DNA of 64,000 bases from Blastocladiella emersonii ATCC 22665 (taxonomy: Eukaryota > Blastocladiomycota > Blastocladiomycetes > Blastocladiales > Blastocladiaceae): the NCBI GenBank assembly GCA_025594325.1, contig JANHCV010000007.1:1488001-1552000 (forward strand), given 5' to 3'. Both the position numbers and the translations under genes were made by a program. The notes beneath the pieces were generated by a model that saw only the letters and a program-made list of their open reading frames with translations, searched no databases and was not told the origin of the DNA. Below are positions 49,146-57,738 of the stretch, piece by piece; the first letter of the stretch is position 1; every line of letters begins with the position of its first letter.

Positions 49146-50255
49146 TCAGTGGCGCACCGTATCCCTGAATCGACCAGGTTCGCGTCGATCACGTTCCGGC
49201 GGCTTGCGTGGCTCGATTGGCTGCTTAGTGCGCGTCTGTGGTGCTGGTCGCTGTGGCGCAACGCGTCCCGGCGGCTCACGTGATACTGAAACGGGCTGGA
49301 GATCAGTTCGAGAGTAAAACCCGACGCGACCGGCGACTTTATAGCTCGGATTACTCACCCCCGAACCCTTGCGGACTTTGGTGACTTGATGCAATGTACT
49401 CGACCATAGCGGCTTTCCCTTGGACTCTAACTGGGCCTTGTACGGAATGCGCACGCGAACGAGCTGGCCGACTTTCAGCAACGCGCTCAGTGGATCACCC
49501 TCTGGTTTGCCCCGAGCGGCACGGATGGCTTTGAGCTCTGTCTTGGCGACATCCCTGGGGATGTTGTCGTAGGCGTTCGGCGCTTTACCCGTCCCACGAC
49601 TCTTGGACTTGTTGATCACGTCCTCGATTACCTTGAGGTGTTTCGGCCAGTCGTTGTTGCCTTGAATCGACATCCACGGGATGAGCATTGACTTGATTGT
49701 ACGATTCATTCGTTCTGCAACTCCCTGGCCTTGGGGCACTCCGGGTTTGCCTTTAATGTGCTTCACAGTGGTCCCGGCCACAATGGTTGCAAACTCTGTC
49801 CCGTTATCCGTCTGGATCGTAGCGGGATTCAAATTGTGTTCCTCTACGACCTTGTCCCAGATTGCCCGCACGTTGGCCGCCTCGCGTTTCTTTACGGGTC
49901 GGAGATAGACTTTACGCGTGGCAAGGTCGACAGCGACGAGAATTGCAGTGTAACCGTTAAAGTGCTTTGCTTCGCTCATGATAATTGAGTCCATCTGGAA
50001 GTTGCGGCCGGGACTAACGGACGAGATCACACGAATGTCGCGGTGCTTGTACTTGGGCTGTTTATATTGCTGCCACACTGATTGCTCTCCAAGCCATTTT
50101 TCGAGTTGGGCTCGGTAGATGTGCTGCCCTGTATTTTCCGCGGTGATGATATCAAATAATCGCCTGATGCCGACGCCAACGTGGCCCTTTTTATAGTACA
50201 GGTTGCTCAAATACTCTGATTGAGCATCCGTAAGTGGTTCTTCGTGCGGATACAT
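49146..50255 (-). CDS. Retroviral-type (rve) DDE integrase
   Basis: 369 residues; catalyses insertion of the element's ends into host DNA. Catalytic core: Asp89 in NFQMDSIIM, Asp150 in IQTDNGTEF and Glu181 in GVAERMNRT, the DDE triad of the retroviral integrase fold; the spacing between the second Asp and the Glu is 30 residues. N-terminal residues 10-65 contain helices (AQSEYLSNLYYKKGHVGVGI) of Polinton-integrase style, without an obvious HHCC zinc finger. After the core, about residue 265 on, a SH3/chromo-like beta segment (VGQLVRVRIPYKAQLESKGK) and a Pro/Arg-rich tail. It ends two bases from the end of the convergent fibre gene. Apparently intact. Confidence 0.93.
   Translation of the reverse strand: MYPHEEPLTDAQSEYLSNLYYKKGHVGVGIRRLFDIITAENTGQHIYRAQLEKWLGEQSVWQQYKQPKYKHRDIRVISSVSPGRNFQMDSIIMSEAKHFNGYTAILVAVDLATRKVYLRPVKKREAANVRAIWDKVVEEHNLNPATIQTDNGTEFATIVAGTTVKHIKGKPGVPQGQGVAERMNRTIKSMLIPWMSIQGNNDWPKHLKVIEDVINKSKSRGTGKAPNAYDNIPRDVAKTELKAIRAARGKPEGDPLSALLKVGQLVRVRIPYKAQLESKGKPLWSSTLHQVTKVRKGSGVSNPSYKVAGRVGFYSRTDLQPVSVSREPPGRVAPQRPAPQTRTKQPIEPRKPPERDRREPGRFRDTVRH
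49550..49563. promoter_or_regulatory. CATCCC-N2-GGGATG palindrome inside the integrase gene
   Basis: CATCCCTGGGGATG, the reverse complement of the copy at 46434-46447. Being inside a coding region, it need not be a promoter element; it could be a replication or packaging protein site. Confidence 0.4.
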
Positions 50256-50279
50256 TATATTAACAAGGAGAAATATCCA

Positions 50280-51047
50280 TCAGTTCTTGCCGACCATGTA
50301 CGTGTCGACGTGAACGCCCACGGAATGACCCATGGCATGGGCGCGAGCCTTGATCTCGTTGTACGCCTTCGTGTTCTCAGACGCGCTGATCCGGCGCAGC
50401 TTCTGGACTCCAACGTCAAGTCCAACGAGCTTGCCACTGCGGCCAACGTCTTGGCACCACTTCTTGCACAGCGCCTTGGCGTCATCAATGCTGTCGGCAA
50501 ACACGAAATCAAAGCCCTGGTCGCGGCGGTACTTGATAAACTTGGCGAGCATGTTAGCCTGGTCGTCGGCAACGCGGTGCTTGAAGTCGTATCCGTGGCC
50601 GGCCGTCTTGATCACAATGGAACCGTAAATGAGCTCCGTCTCAGGGTCGTAGTGCGGGAAGTGGTCCGTCTTATCCACAGTGAGGAATGCGAGGTCACTG
50701 CGAACCGTAGTCAGAGTCTGGAGGTAAAGCTGCAGCTGGTGGACCTTGCTGGCGAGGCTGACTTCCTTGTCCAGCGTCCAGTCAAACTTCTCGTCGATCG
50801 CCTTCAGAACCTCAGCCTGAGTGGGCAGCGTGCCGGCTTCCTCCTTGTTGCGGGCCTCGCGCTTCTGCTTACGAAGTTCCTGGGCGTGCTTCGAGTACTG
50901 ATCAGCAAGCTCATTGTCGCCGTTCCAGTTGCAGTACACGCTGAGCCACTTGGCCGTGTCCGACTGGAGCGCATCTGGCGGGTTGTTCTTTCCCTTTTTG
51001 TCGTCCCACTTGACCATGGCGGCCTTCACAGCATCCACGTTGTGCAT
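50280..51047 (-). CDS. Hypothetical protein of the viral element
   Basis: 255 residues, not recognised. The sequence looks like a folded alpha/beta protein: LSVYCNWNGDNELADQYSKH, KQKREARNKEEAGTLPTQAE, KAIDEKFDWTLDKEVSLASK, GSIVIKTAGHGYDFKHRVAD, MLAKFIKYRRDQGFDFVFAD, KLVGLDVGVQKLRRISASEN. It starts 10 bases after the stop of the gene at 51057 on the same strand, so the two are probably co-transcribed or translationally coupled. Position between integrase and replication genes suggests an early, DNA-related role. Confidence 0.7.
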   Translation of the reverse strand: MHNVDAVKAAMVKWDDKKGKNNPPDALQSDTAKWLSVYCNWNGDNELADQYSKHAQELRKQKREARNKEEAGTLPTQAEVLKAIDEKFDWTLDKEVSLASKVHQLQLYLQTLTTVRSDLAFLTVDKTDHFPHYDPETELIYGSIVIKTAGHGYDFKHRVADDQANMLAKFIKYRRDQGFDFVFADSIDDAKALCKKWCQDVGRSGKLVGLDVGVQKLRRISASENTKAYNEIKARAHAMGHSVGVHVDTYMVGKN

Positions 51048-51056
51048 CGAGACGCC

Positions 51057-51617
51057 CTAAGTCATGAACTTGGTGAGAATGCGGTTCGCCGTCGCTTTAT
51101 CAGTATCGCTGTGCTTCCCGACTTCCTTGTTGGCCTTGATGATGTCCGCGTTCTTGAACTCCTCAATCGACTTGGCTGTGATCGTCTCGAACTTGAGCTT
51201 CTTAGCGGCGGGCTGCTGATCCTCGTTGGTGGTCGAGGACTCGGACGCGTCGGCCATCTCCACGTCCTGCGTGGCTGGGTGATCAGCGGGCTGATCCGAA
51301 TCACGTTCCATGACGTCATGCGAGCGCTTCGTAGCCTGCACGGGCACGGCCTTCTCGAGGTTGTCGAGACGGGTTTTAACACCATGGATACACTCGTGGT
51401 ACAGGTGATTGTCGCCTTCAAGGGTGTGGGCCAAGTGAGCAAACTCGCGCTCCACCTCAGCCAGGCGAGGCTCAATCTTGGACTGGGTCTCGGCCATGTG
51501 GCTGAGAATCGTCGCTTGCTTGTCCTCGATGGCTTGGAGGCGGGGCTCGAGGGCGTTCATAAACTCCTTGGTGGCTTGCGCGAGGATGTCCTTGACCAGA
51601 AGCTCGAACGACGCCAT
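51057..51617 (-). CDS. Coiled-coil protein with Myc-like nuclear localisation signal
   Basis: 186 residues. The N-terminal 80 residues are helical and probably a coiled coil (ILAQATKEFMNALEPRLQAI, TQSKIEPRLAEVEREFAHLA). A disordered Asp/Ser/Pro-rich linker leads to PAAKKLKFE at about residue 135, which resembles the c-Myc nuclear localisation signal PAAKRVKLD. That suggests the product works in the host nucleus, fitting an element that integrates. It forms a leftward pair with 50280-51047. No family recognised. Confidence 0.7.
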   Translation of the reverse strand: MASFELLVKDILAQATKEFMNALEPRLQAIEDKQATILSHMAETQSKIEPRLAEVEREFAHLAHTLEGDNHLYHECIHGVKTRLDNLEKAVPVQATKRSHDVMERDSDQPADHPATQDVEMADASESSTTNEDQQPAAKKLKFETITAKSIEEFKNADIIKANKEVGKHSDTDKATANRILTKFMT

Positions 51618-51712
51618 TGTGCTTTACTACAGAGCAGGCAAAAAAGGTACGCGGGGATGTCCGCGTTTTATACGTTTGGCGTTATCGCTAAAAGTTTTCG
51701 CGCCTGTTGCTA

Positions 51713-52168
51713 ATGGACTCGCACTTGATGGGATTCATCCTGAGCCATGTCACTGACATCCCCAACACTGTATTCGATCCAGAACTCGTTCTGCAGCTTG
51801 ACAGCGAAGCCATTGCAACGATATCCCCAGGGATGGCGGGTGCCGCGTTTGAGAAGGTCCGCGCACTCGCTGCCCGCGTGGCGATCGTCGAACTCGCTTT
51901 GAATCGCAAGCTTTCCAAGTGCCCGCTCACTTCCTGGGGCGAAAACACACTCCTCGAGCTCGTGGGCAAGTTAAAGGTTCGAAAGCTGGACGTGGACATT
52001 GCAGGAACTCTTGCCAAGTTTTCCATTCCAGAGTGCGAGGCGGAAATTATCCGCGCGGAATGGGAAAAAGTAAAGCTCGATGTGATGCTCAAGGCAATTG
52101 CAAAGGCATCTGTGCGCAAACTCGAAAAGAAACAGAAGCCAGAGACGGCGGAAGACGACGCGGAATAG
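51713..52168 (+). CDS. Small helical hypothetical protein
   Basis: 151 residues from the ATG at 51713 (MDSHLMGFILSHVTDIPNTV). Mostly helical, Ala/Glu/Lys-rich (GAAFEKVRALAARVAIVELA, LEKKQKPETAEDDAE). It precedes the replication gene by 119 bases on the same strand. A CATCCC-N2-GGGATG-type palindrome (51823-51835) lies within its coding region. No family recognised. Confidence 0.65.
   Translation: MDSHLMGFILSHVTDIPNTVFDPELVLQLDSEAIATISPGMAGAAFEKVRALAARVAIVELALNRKLSKCPLTSWGENTLLELVGKLKVRKLDVDIAGTLAKFSIPECEAEIIRAEWEKVKLDVMLKAIAKASVRKLEKKQKPETAEDDAE
51823..51835. promoter_or_regulatory. ATCCC-N2-GGGATG palindrome inside a coding region
   Basis: ATCCCCAGGGATG; lacks only the first base of the 14-mer seen at 46434, 49550 and in both TIRs. 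Confidence 0.4.
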
Positions 52169-52287
52169 ACGTTCCCGCGATCCAAATGACATATCGATAG
52201 CTATTTCTGAAGAGTTATCGATAAACGCGCCAGACGCATAAAAGAAGCCGGTTTTTCCTCTTATAGGACAGTAAGAACATCCCCAAA

Positions 52288-54663
52288 ATGTCTTCTGCCG
52301 CTTCCAAGATTGCCGAGACTGTCAAGGACCTCTCAAAGATTCTTGACCCGCTCTATGCTGTCCGTCTCATGGCACCAGTGAATCCCAAGGCCGTGGAAGC
52401 TCTACACAGCAAGGCGATCCAGTGTTCGTGTGCCGACCCAAAGCAACAGGCCAAGGAAACGAAAATCGTCAACTCAATCCGTCGCAAGATGAATAAGCGC
52501 GGTGAAATCGAGACCATCTACAAGTTCTCAGACACGACAAACTCTGGCCGACTTACTACCACGCCTACTACTCCTGGGCTACAAAAGATTTGCGGCGAAA
52601 CGCGTGCGTTCCTGTTCAAGGGCGTGCTCCAAGATATCGACATGCACAACTCCGCGCCAACCATCATCCACCAACTGGCTCGTCACCATGGACTCGAGTA
52701 CCCTCTTCTCAACGAGCACATTGAGAACCGAAACAGCGTACTTGATCGACTGGGCATGAACAAAACCGATTTCTTCGCTGGCTCGTTCAGCAAAAAGTGT
52801 CCGTTGGAGTTTCCCGCCGAGTACAAGGCGTTCCACGCGTTTTTGTACAACGTCGTGGTTCCCAAGTTTCAAGAGATGCACCCGGATGTGTGGGCCATGT
52901 CGTCACCAAAGCATCCCAATCGCCAGGGCTCATTCCTCTCGTTCGTCTATCAGTGTGTCGAGTGCAAGCTCCTTCTTCACGCCAAAGACTTTTGCTCTTC
53001 GCGTGATATCAAGCTCGCGGTTCTCATGTACGACGGCATGATGGTCCGTGCCTCAGATCAGATCAACGAGCAGTTTATGGCCGACCTCGGTGCGTACACG
53101 CTCGAAAAGACGGGTTTTGATATCAAGTGGGCCGAGAAACCCATTGTCGCGCCCTGTGCCATTCCAGAGCCCGAGGAAGAGGAGGAGGAGAAGACACCAA
53201 CGCAGTTGATCTCAGAGTTTATCGTGGACGAGTTCAAGACCCTGGGCTATGTCAAGGACAGCGAGTACATTTACAAGCCATCAGCAAAGAACCCGTTTTA
53301 TTTTGAGCGCCACATGACAGTGGATGAGTACGTGTCCTACATTCTCGATGACGTATTTGTCGACTATTACAACCAGGACGCAAGCAAGTACCGCCGCCAC
53401 GTAACACAGCGATTGGCGCAGTGTTCTAAGAACATCCCCCAGTACAAACAAAACCGCAGCCTGATCGCGTTCAAGAATGGGGTTCTGTTCACTGGCACGC
53501 ATGAGAACCGTAAATGGGGGCCAATTTCTCTACAGGACATCGAGGACAACTACGAGTGGTTTGTAAACCACGTTTGCAGTGGGAACCCAGTGGTGTGGAC
53601 GTACATTGACAACGAGTTCGATTTCGATTACCTGAACAAGTACTCTGAGCTCAGCCTGGGCCCTTACCAGGACGTGCTTGATCTACAGTTTGGTAGCAAC
53701 GAGCTTGCCAAGATTCAGTACGTGATGATGTACTTTGGCCGCACCATGTTCCCAGTGGGATACTTTGACAACTGGGCAATCACGCCATTTACCTATGGCG
53801 AGTCGGGCACGGGCAAGTCCCTGTCCATCAAGCTTGTTCAGGACATCCATGGGATGCACCGCTTCCAGGCCACGGCCAGTGATGAAACTGTGACCAAGTT
53901 TACGATCGCGTATACGAAGAACAAGGTCGCGTGGGAGCTCACAGATGTAAATGCTGACTTTTTCGAGAAACTTGGTTTCCAGACGGCCAAGAACCTGGTC
54001 GAGGGTAAGGGACTTTCCAGCGCGCGAAAGGGCGGGGACGAGGTCACTGATGCCTTTGAGGCGCATATGCTGCCAACGTCCAACTTTGTTCTCAAGATTA
54101 CCGAAGTTTTCAACGAAGTTTCCAAGCGTTTCATGTTTATCAACTTTACAAAGAAGCCCGAACGCGAGAACACGTTCCTCCAGGCGCAGAGCCGAGACAA
54201 GTACTTGCTGAACATTCTGCTGTTTGCCCTGGACGCGTATCACTTCACTGTGCAGCACCTTGAGGAGAACCAGAGGCTCACATTCCGCGATGACATTATG
54301 GAGCAGGTATTCAAGGATAACGCTGTCATGGCTAAACTGGCAAACGATCCAATTGAGAGCGCACTGCTTGATGATGACTGCCCGCTGACTGTGACGGCGG
54401 ATCCGGAGCAGGCGATGCTTTACACTGATTTCCTCCGCGCACTTGATCTGCACCCCAAAACCAAGTGGAATGACTCCCTGATGGAGGCGCGCGGACTGGG
54501 CAAGGCCACAATGAACCTCTGCAAGTACTGCATGGGCAAGCATGCCAAGGACTGTTGCACCCAGTACGATCGGACGGCCCGGACCAAGCGGCCAGTGGTG
54601 ACTGGTGTGGTCTACAGCTACAGACTCAATACTGCAGAGGACGACGGCAATGATTGTGAGTAG
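52288..54663 (+). CDS. TVpol DNA polymerase-like domain fused to superfamily 3 helicase
   Basis: 791 residues; the element's main replication protein. Residues about 95-260 fit the transposon-virophage polymerase (TVpol) domain, a family-A-like polymerase palm: ETRAFLFKGVLQDIDMHNSA (Asp116/Asp118), GSFLSFVYQCVECKLLL and LAVLMYDGMMV (Asp249). An acidic linker (EPEEEEEEKT) follows. Residues about 470-640 are the D5/SF3 helicase: Walker A GESGTGKS (504-511), Walker B KVAWELTDVN (546-555) and motif C with Asn599 in MLPTSNFVLK. The combination is known from virophages and related transposons. The C-terminal Cys/His cluster (CKYCMGKHAKDCC) may bind zinc. Apparently intact; ATG at 52288 in CCAAAATG. 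Confidence 0.88.
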   Translation: MSSAASKIAETVKDLSKILDPLYAVRLMAPVNPKAVEALHSKAIQCSCADPKQQAKETKIVNSIRRKMNKRGEIETIYKFSDTTNSGRLTTTPTTPGLQKICGETRAFLFKGVLQDIDMHNSAPTIIHQLARHHGLEYPLLNEHIENRNSVLDRLGMNKTDFFAGSFSKKCPLEFPAEYKAFHAFLYNVVVPKFQEMHPDVWAMSSPKHPNRQGSFLSFVYQCVECKLLLHAKDFCSSRDIKLAVLMYDGMMVRASDQINEQFMADLGAYTLEKTGFDIKWAEKPIVAPCAIPEPEEEEEEKTPTQLISEFIVDEFKTLGYVKDSEYIYKPSAKNPFYFERHMTVDEYVSYILDDVFVDYYNQDASKYRRHVTQRLAQCSKNIPQYKQNRSLIAFKNGVLFTGTHENRKWGPISLQDIEDNYEWFVNHVCSGNPVVWTYIDNEFDFDYLNKYSELSLGPYQDVLDLQFGSNELAKIQYVMMYFGRTMFPVGYFDNWAITPFTYGESGTGKSLSIKLVQDIHGMHRFQATASDETVTKFTIAYTKNKVAWELTDVNADFFEKLGFQTAKNLVEGKGLSSARKGGDEVTDAFEAHMLPTSNFVLKITEVFNEVSKRFMFINFTKKPERENTFLQAQSRDKYLLNILLFALDAYHFTVQHLEENQRLTFRDDIMEQVFKDNAVMAKLANDPIESALLDDDCPLTVTADPEQAMLYTDFLRALDLHPKTKWNDSLMEARGLGKATMNLCKYCMGKHAKDCCTQYDRTARTKRPVVTGVVYSYRLNTAEDDGNDCE

Positions 54664-54971
54664 ATTGTGAGTGTGTGTGAGTGTGTGTGAGTGTGGAGGT
54701 CGTACTCACAAAATGCACTACTTTTACGTTACCCTGAGTGTTTTTACTTTGTTTTTTGTCTTGTGAGTATGTGAGTATGAGATTTAGAGGTATTCAGTGA
54801 TATATATTTGGAAGAAAAAAGTAACATACATATGTCAGTGACAAACACTCTCCGAATTATGGGCGGGGTGGAAAAGTTCCGATTCCTGTACTCACAAACT
54901 CACACCCGGGGTAAGCCATTAGCTTCCTTTGTGGAGGCCCTAAAAACTGCGTCATACTCACAACTCCCTGC
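54664..54971. repeat. GTGTGA-type microsatellite and right non-coding segment
   Basis: Directly after the replication gene: a (GTGTGTGA)n run at about 54665-54695, further TGAGTATG repeats to about 54780, and AT-rich DNA up to the right inverted repeat. No gene seen. Confidence 0.6.
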
Positions 54972-55582
54972 CCCACAGCTGGATCGCCCAGTGACTGGAA
55001 ATCCGCCGCGCCCGCTTCTCAGATGGCATGGACTATGACGACTGAAACCCACTACCAAATGGCCGTCTACTCTATCAACCTACTTGTGTCCCAGTGTCCC
55101 AGTGTCCCAGCTAAATATTCTTTTTTATAAATTTGAAAAATATAACTAACATACTTAGTTAGTATGCTGTTTTCAGTTCAAAATACGAGCTACAAGTGAA
55201 AATCGCTGGGACACTGGGACACAGGGACACACTCTCACCGACCTCACCAATACTCTCACCAACCGACTCACCATTTCCCCACCGCGCCGACGGATTCATA
55301 GACGTTTGCCAATATCGCCCATGCCCGTCGTGGATTTCAATTCATCGAATAATCGCAAAGTCATTTCGAGACGCGTCGCGGATCAGATGACCGTCACGTG
55401 GGCCGCGAGACACTTGGAGACGCGTCGACTTATCACGTGAGGACCCTCCGCCACTTCGTGGCTGCGGGCGCGCGCGCATCCCTGGGGATGTTTCTGACGG
55501 GCGTCCCCAGGGATAGACCTAACCACATCTACCTCTATAGCCATTTAATCCTATCCTGAGGTATCCTTATAAGGATACCTCA
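54972..55582 (-). repeat. Right terminal inverted repeat of the viral element
   Basis: Reverse-complement partner of 37749-38359, same length. The outer end is the same 26-bp palindrome (55557-55582). The left end carries an additional inner copy of the GTGTCCC-array unit that is absent here. Confidence 0.95.
55085..55230. repeat. GTGTCCC-array unit, right end
   Basis: Inverted copy of the unit at 38101-38246: arrays of TGTCCCAG and CTGGGACA enclose an AT-rich core with ACATACTTAGTTAGTATG. Confidence 0.8.
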
Positions 55583-56636
55583 TTTCCTATGTCTGCGCGG
55601 GGACAGCCACGCCTTCAGCGGGGTTTCCTCGCGTCGTGTGACCGCCGTGCCGTGTTAGCGAGCGGGAGAGACTGGCGAAGGCTGCACACGACCAAGAGCT
55701 GCGGTTTCCGTCTGCCCATGTTATCTATCGATTTATGTTAAGTTTGCAGGGAGAGGGTGCTACTAAGGTCGAGCGAGCACTGCGGGGCTTTGCCCAAGCT
55801 ATAGTGGTCGCGATTTTCTGCTCTCGTTTCGTCACATGACCCAATCACGTTGTTCCGGATGACATCACTTCCCGTGTCGCGTTGCGCCACTTCGCTTCGC
55901 TCTCGCTTCCGCTCCGCTCCCCTCCCGTTTGCTCTCCTTCTTCAATGAAGCTCATTTACTCTATGCAATGGATTCCATAAATCATGAAATTGACGACACG
56001 CCGGTCCTGTCCCACCTCGGCGCCTTTGGGTGGCGCTCGCGCAGGGACGTGCTGTGCTCGACTCGGCCGTTGACTTGAGTGTTCCGCTGGCACCGCTTTT
56101 GCACTCTGCTCTTGCTACTGCACAAGTGCTGCTTAGGCGAGCTCGCCGAGTGGAGTAGCGTGTTGTGGGATGCTTTCACGTCGCCACGGCTTGCAGTACC
56201 TGCTATTGTGAAGGACCCCAGCTCGGGGCGATGCTATTTGTGTTCTTGTTCTTCCCCTTGTGTGGGCGCACTCGCTCTTCTTGGCCGCCGCTACCGCCAC
56301 TCGACCCGCGTTGCGCCCGCCAGGCGTCGCGTCGCTACTTGCTTCCTTACTGCGGGACTCTGCGCTGAGCAACGTGGTGCGACGAAGACTCTCTAAACTT
56401 TGCAACGAGTAGCTACGCGGTATCTTTGCCTCGGCGGTGCGGGATACGAACTTGATCACGAGCGGAGCGCGCATCTGGCTTCGCTTCCGCGCAAGCACGC
56501 GCGTCTCATCTGCTGTGCATTTGACTGCTTCTGACCTCGACCCTTGCTACCTGCACCGCGGCGGAACGTGCGATTGCTTCAATAAAACTCCTTGTCAGCT
56601 CGGACGAGCGCTATTATATGCGCGCCGGGAATCATC
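55583..56636. other. Right flank of the viral element, no supported gene
   Basis: Host DNA without a convincing gene. It includes the dispersed repeat copy at 55781-55880. After 55582 a sense frame of about 48 codons is open in register with the last codon before the left repeat, but its translation is not protein-like. Confidence 0.4.
55781..55880. repeat. Dispersed repeat (copy 2)
   Basis: Similar to 34472-34565: TGCGGGGCTTTGCCCAAGC, CTATAGTGGTCGCGATTT, CGTCACATGACCCAATCA. The core TGCGGGGCTTTGCCCAAG also occurs inverted near 58290-58310 and 63230-63252. Confidence 0.55.
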
Positions 56637-56972
56637 ATGACTTTCAACATCGTTGACAGGTCTCCCATTCATTTTGTGCACGATCACCGCGCAACTGAAG
56701 GCGAGCTAAAGTCGGCTGAGCAGGCCGTCGCGGCCGCGGTTACGACTGCTGGTGTTAGCTTCTCACCAACTGGCGTGCGACAGCACAAGCTCGACAGTCC
56801 TCTCGTTCTCGAGGATTCGCGTGACAGTGATTATCGCTGCATGAGAAAAGCTCGCCAGGTGGAGAAATACGAGACCAAGCGGTCAGGACATGGGTGCATC
56901 ATGACGCACACGGTATTTGTTTGCGCTAGAGTGTCTCGCGTCGCCGTCAACGACATCCCGTGGGCACCGTAA
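56637..56972 (+). CDS. Uncertain hypothetical protein
   Basis: 111 codons from ATG at 56637 (MTFNIVDRSPIHFVHDHRAT, GELKSAEQAVAAAVTTAGVS). Composition is protein-like in the first 80 residues; a TATA-like TTATATG lies 20-25 bases upstream. No family recognised; may be a gene remnant. Confidence 0.25.
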   Translation: MTFNIVDRSPIHFVHDHRATEGELKSAEQAVAAAVTTAGVSFSPTGVRQHKLDSPLVLEDSRDSDYRCMRKARQVEKYETKRSGHGCIMTHTVFVCARVSRVAVNDIPWAP

Positions 56973-57383
56973 CCCGCGTCGACCTTTCACGATCTTTCCA
57001 CCGTAGTTGCGCTTCATCGGATATATGTAGTTCCGCGCCAAAGGAGGCGAGTTCGCTCGAGCTTTCAAGTTGGATCATAGCGTGCGACGCGAACGCCATC
57101 ATCGTTGAGTGCTTTCTTGGCGATAGATCGATGCGTTAGCCAAGATCGAGTCGTCGCGCACATTCGCTGTGCATAGTACGCTCCGTTGCACAATCGCTGA
57201 CTGCTGTCTTTTCGGCTCATTGAGAATATCAGCATGCTGCTGTGAGCGAGCGGCTCGCCCTGGCGCGTCCGTCACAAATCCGATCTCAGTTGCCTCGAGC
57301 GCGCTGGCGATACGCGCTACATGCGCGTATGCTGCACAGAGGCGCGTTTGAGGGTACTAGGCGCACACGATCAAGGCGCGCTA

Positions 57384-57680
57384 CTAGCGCTCCATCACGA
57401 GCACCATCCTTGAAGCGTGGCTGGTGTTGATGCCGACAGAAGGAGGCGGGAGACAAGTAGTCGTGTCGTTGCCCTGGGACGGCGCGGGTTGCGCGGCGGC
57501 GTCGATGGCGGCCGAGCAGGCAGCGAATTGCTCACCGAGTAGCTGGCGCAGCTCGGCGGCGCGCGCGCGTGCGGCAGGCACGGCCTGGGGGTCCTTGGCC
57601 GCGGTGCTGCAGGTGCCGGGGAGCGCGGAGATGTCGCTGCAGAGCGCCGGCGAGATGGTGAAGGTGGGGTTCGAGGCCAT
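57384..57680 (-). CDS. Uncertain small Cys-containing protein
   Basis: 98 residues from the ATG at 57680 (MASNPTFTISPALCSDISAL, GTCSTAAKDPQAVPAARARA, LRQLLGEQFAACSAAIDAAA). It has spaced cysteines and sensible codon use but no recognised family. The region is embraced by a 36-base direct repeat (57425-57460 and 57703-57738), one copy inside its 3' coding end and one just upstream of its start, so the locus has undergone a local duplication. Confidence 0.35.
   Translation of the reverse strand: MASNPTFTISPALCSDISALPGTCSTAAKDPQAVPAARARAAELRQLLGEQFAACSAAIDAAAQPAPSQGNDTTTCLPPPSVGINTSHASRMVLVMER
57425..57460. repeat. 36-base direct repeat, copy 1
   Basis: Begins TGTTGATGCCGACAGAAGG and ends GACAAGTAG; identical to 57703-57738. 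Confidence 0.85.
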
Positions 57681-57702
57681 GCGGAAAACTACTTGAAGAA
57701 AA

Positions 57703-57738
57703 TGTTGATGCCGACAGAAGGAGGCGGGAGACAAGTAG
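57703..57738. repeat. 36-base direct repeat, copy 2
   Basis: Identical to 57425-57460, 278 bases away. Confidence 0.85.

Larger units (their letters stand above)
37749..55582. mobile_element. Integrated polinton-like virus / virophage-like element
   Basis: A 17,834-bp element bounded by 611-bp inverted repeats. Visible modules: virion morphogenesis (double-jelly-roll-type capsid, penton-like protein, A32-type packaging ATPase, several small virion candidates, repetitive fibre), replication (TVpol fused to superfamily 3 helicase), integration (rve DDE integrase), and accessory nuclease and RING proteins. Genes are packed with little spacing, no introns are visible, and GC is clearly below the host flanks. 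A protein-primed PolB and an Ulp1-type protease, expected in classical Polintons, are not seen. The gene set therefore fits polinton-like viruses or virophage relatives better. Host range (a fungus or its protist-like relatives) is inferred from the flanks. The fibre gene has an in-frame stop and one small gene a frameshift. Confidence 0.92.

Noticed and set aside
50220-51713. 497-codon plus-strand frame in the viral element
   Set aside because: Antisense to two minus-strand genes whose sequences are protein-like and whose starts and stops are tightly spaced; the plus-strand translation is Leu/Val/Arg-rich shadow sequence.
53683-54543. 286-codon minus-strand frame
   Set aside because: Lies opposite the SF3 helicase domain, which has all catalytic motifs on the plus strand.
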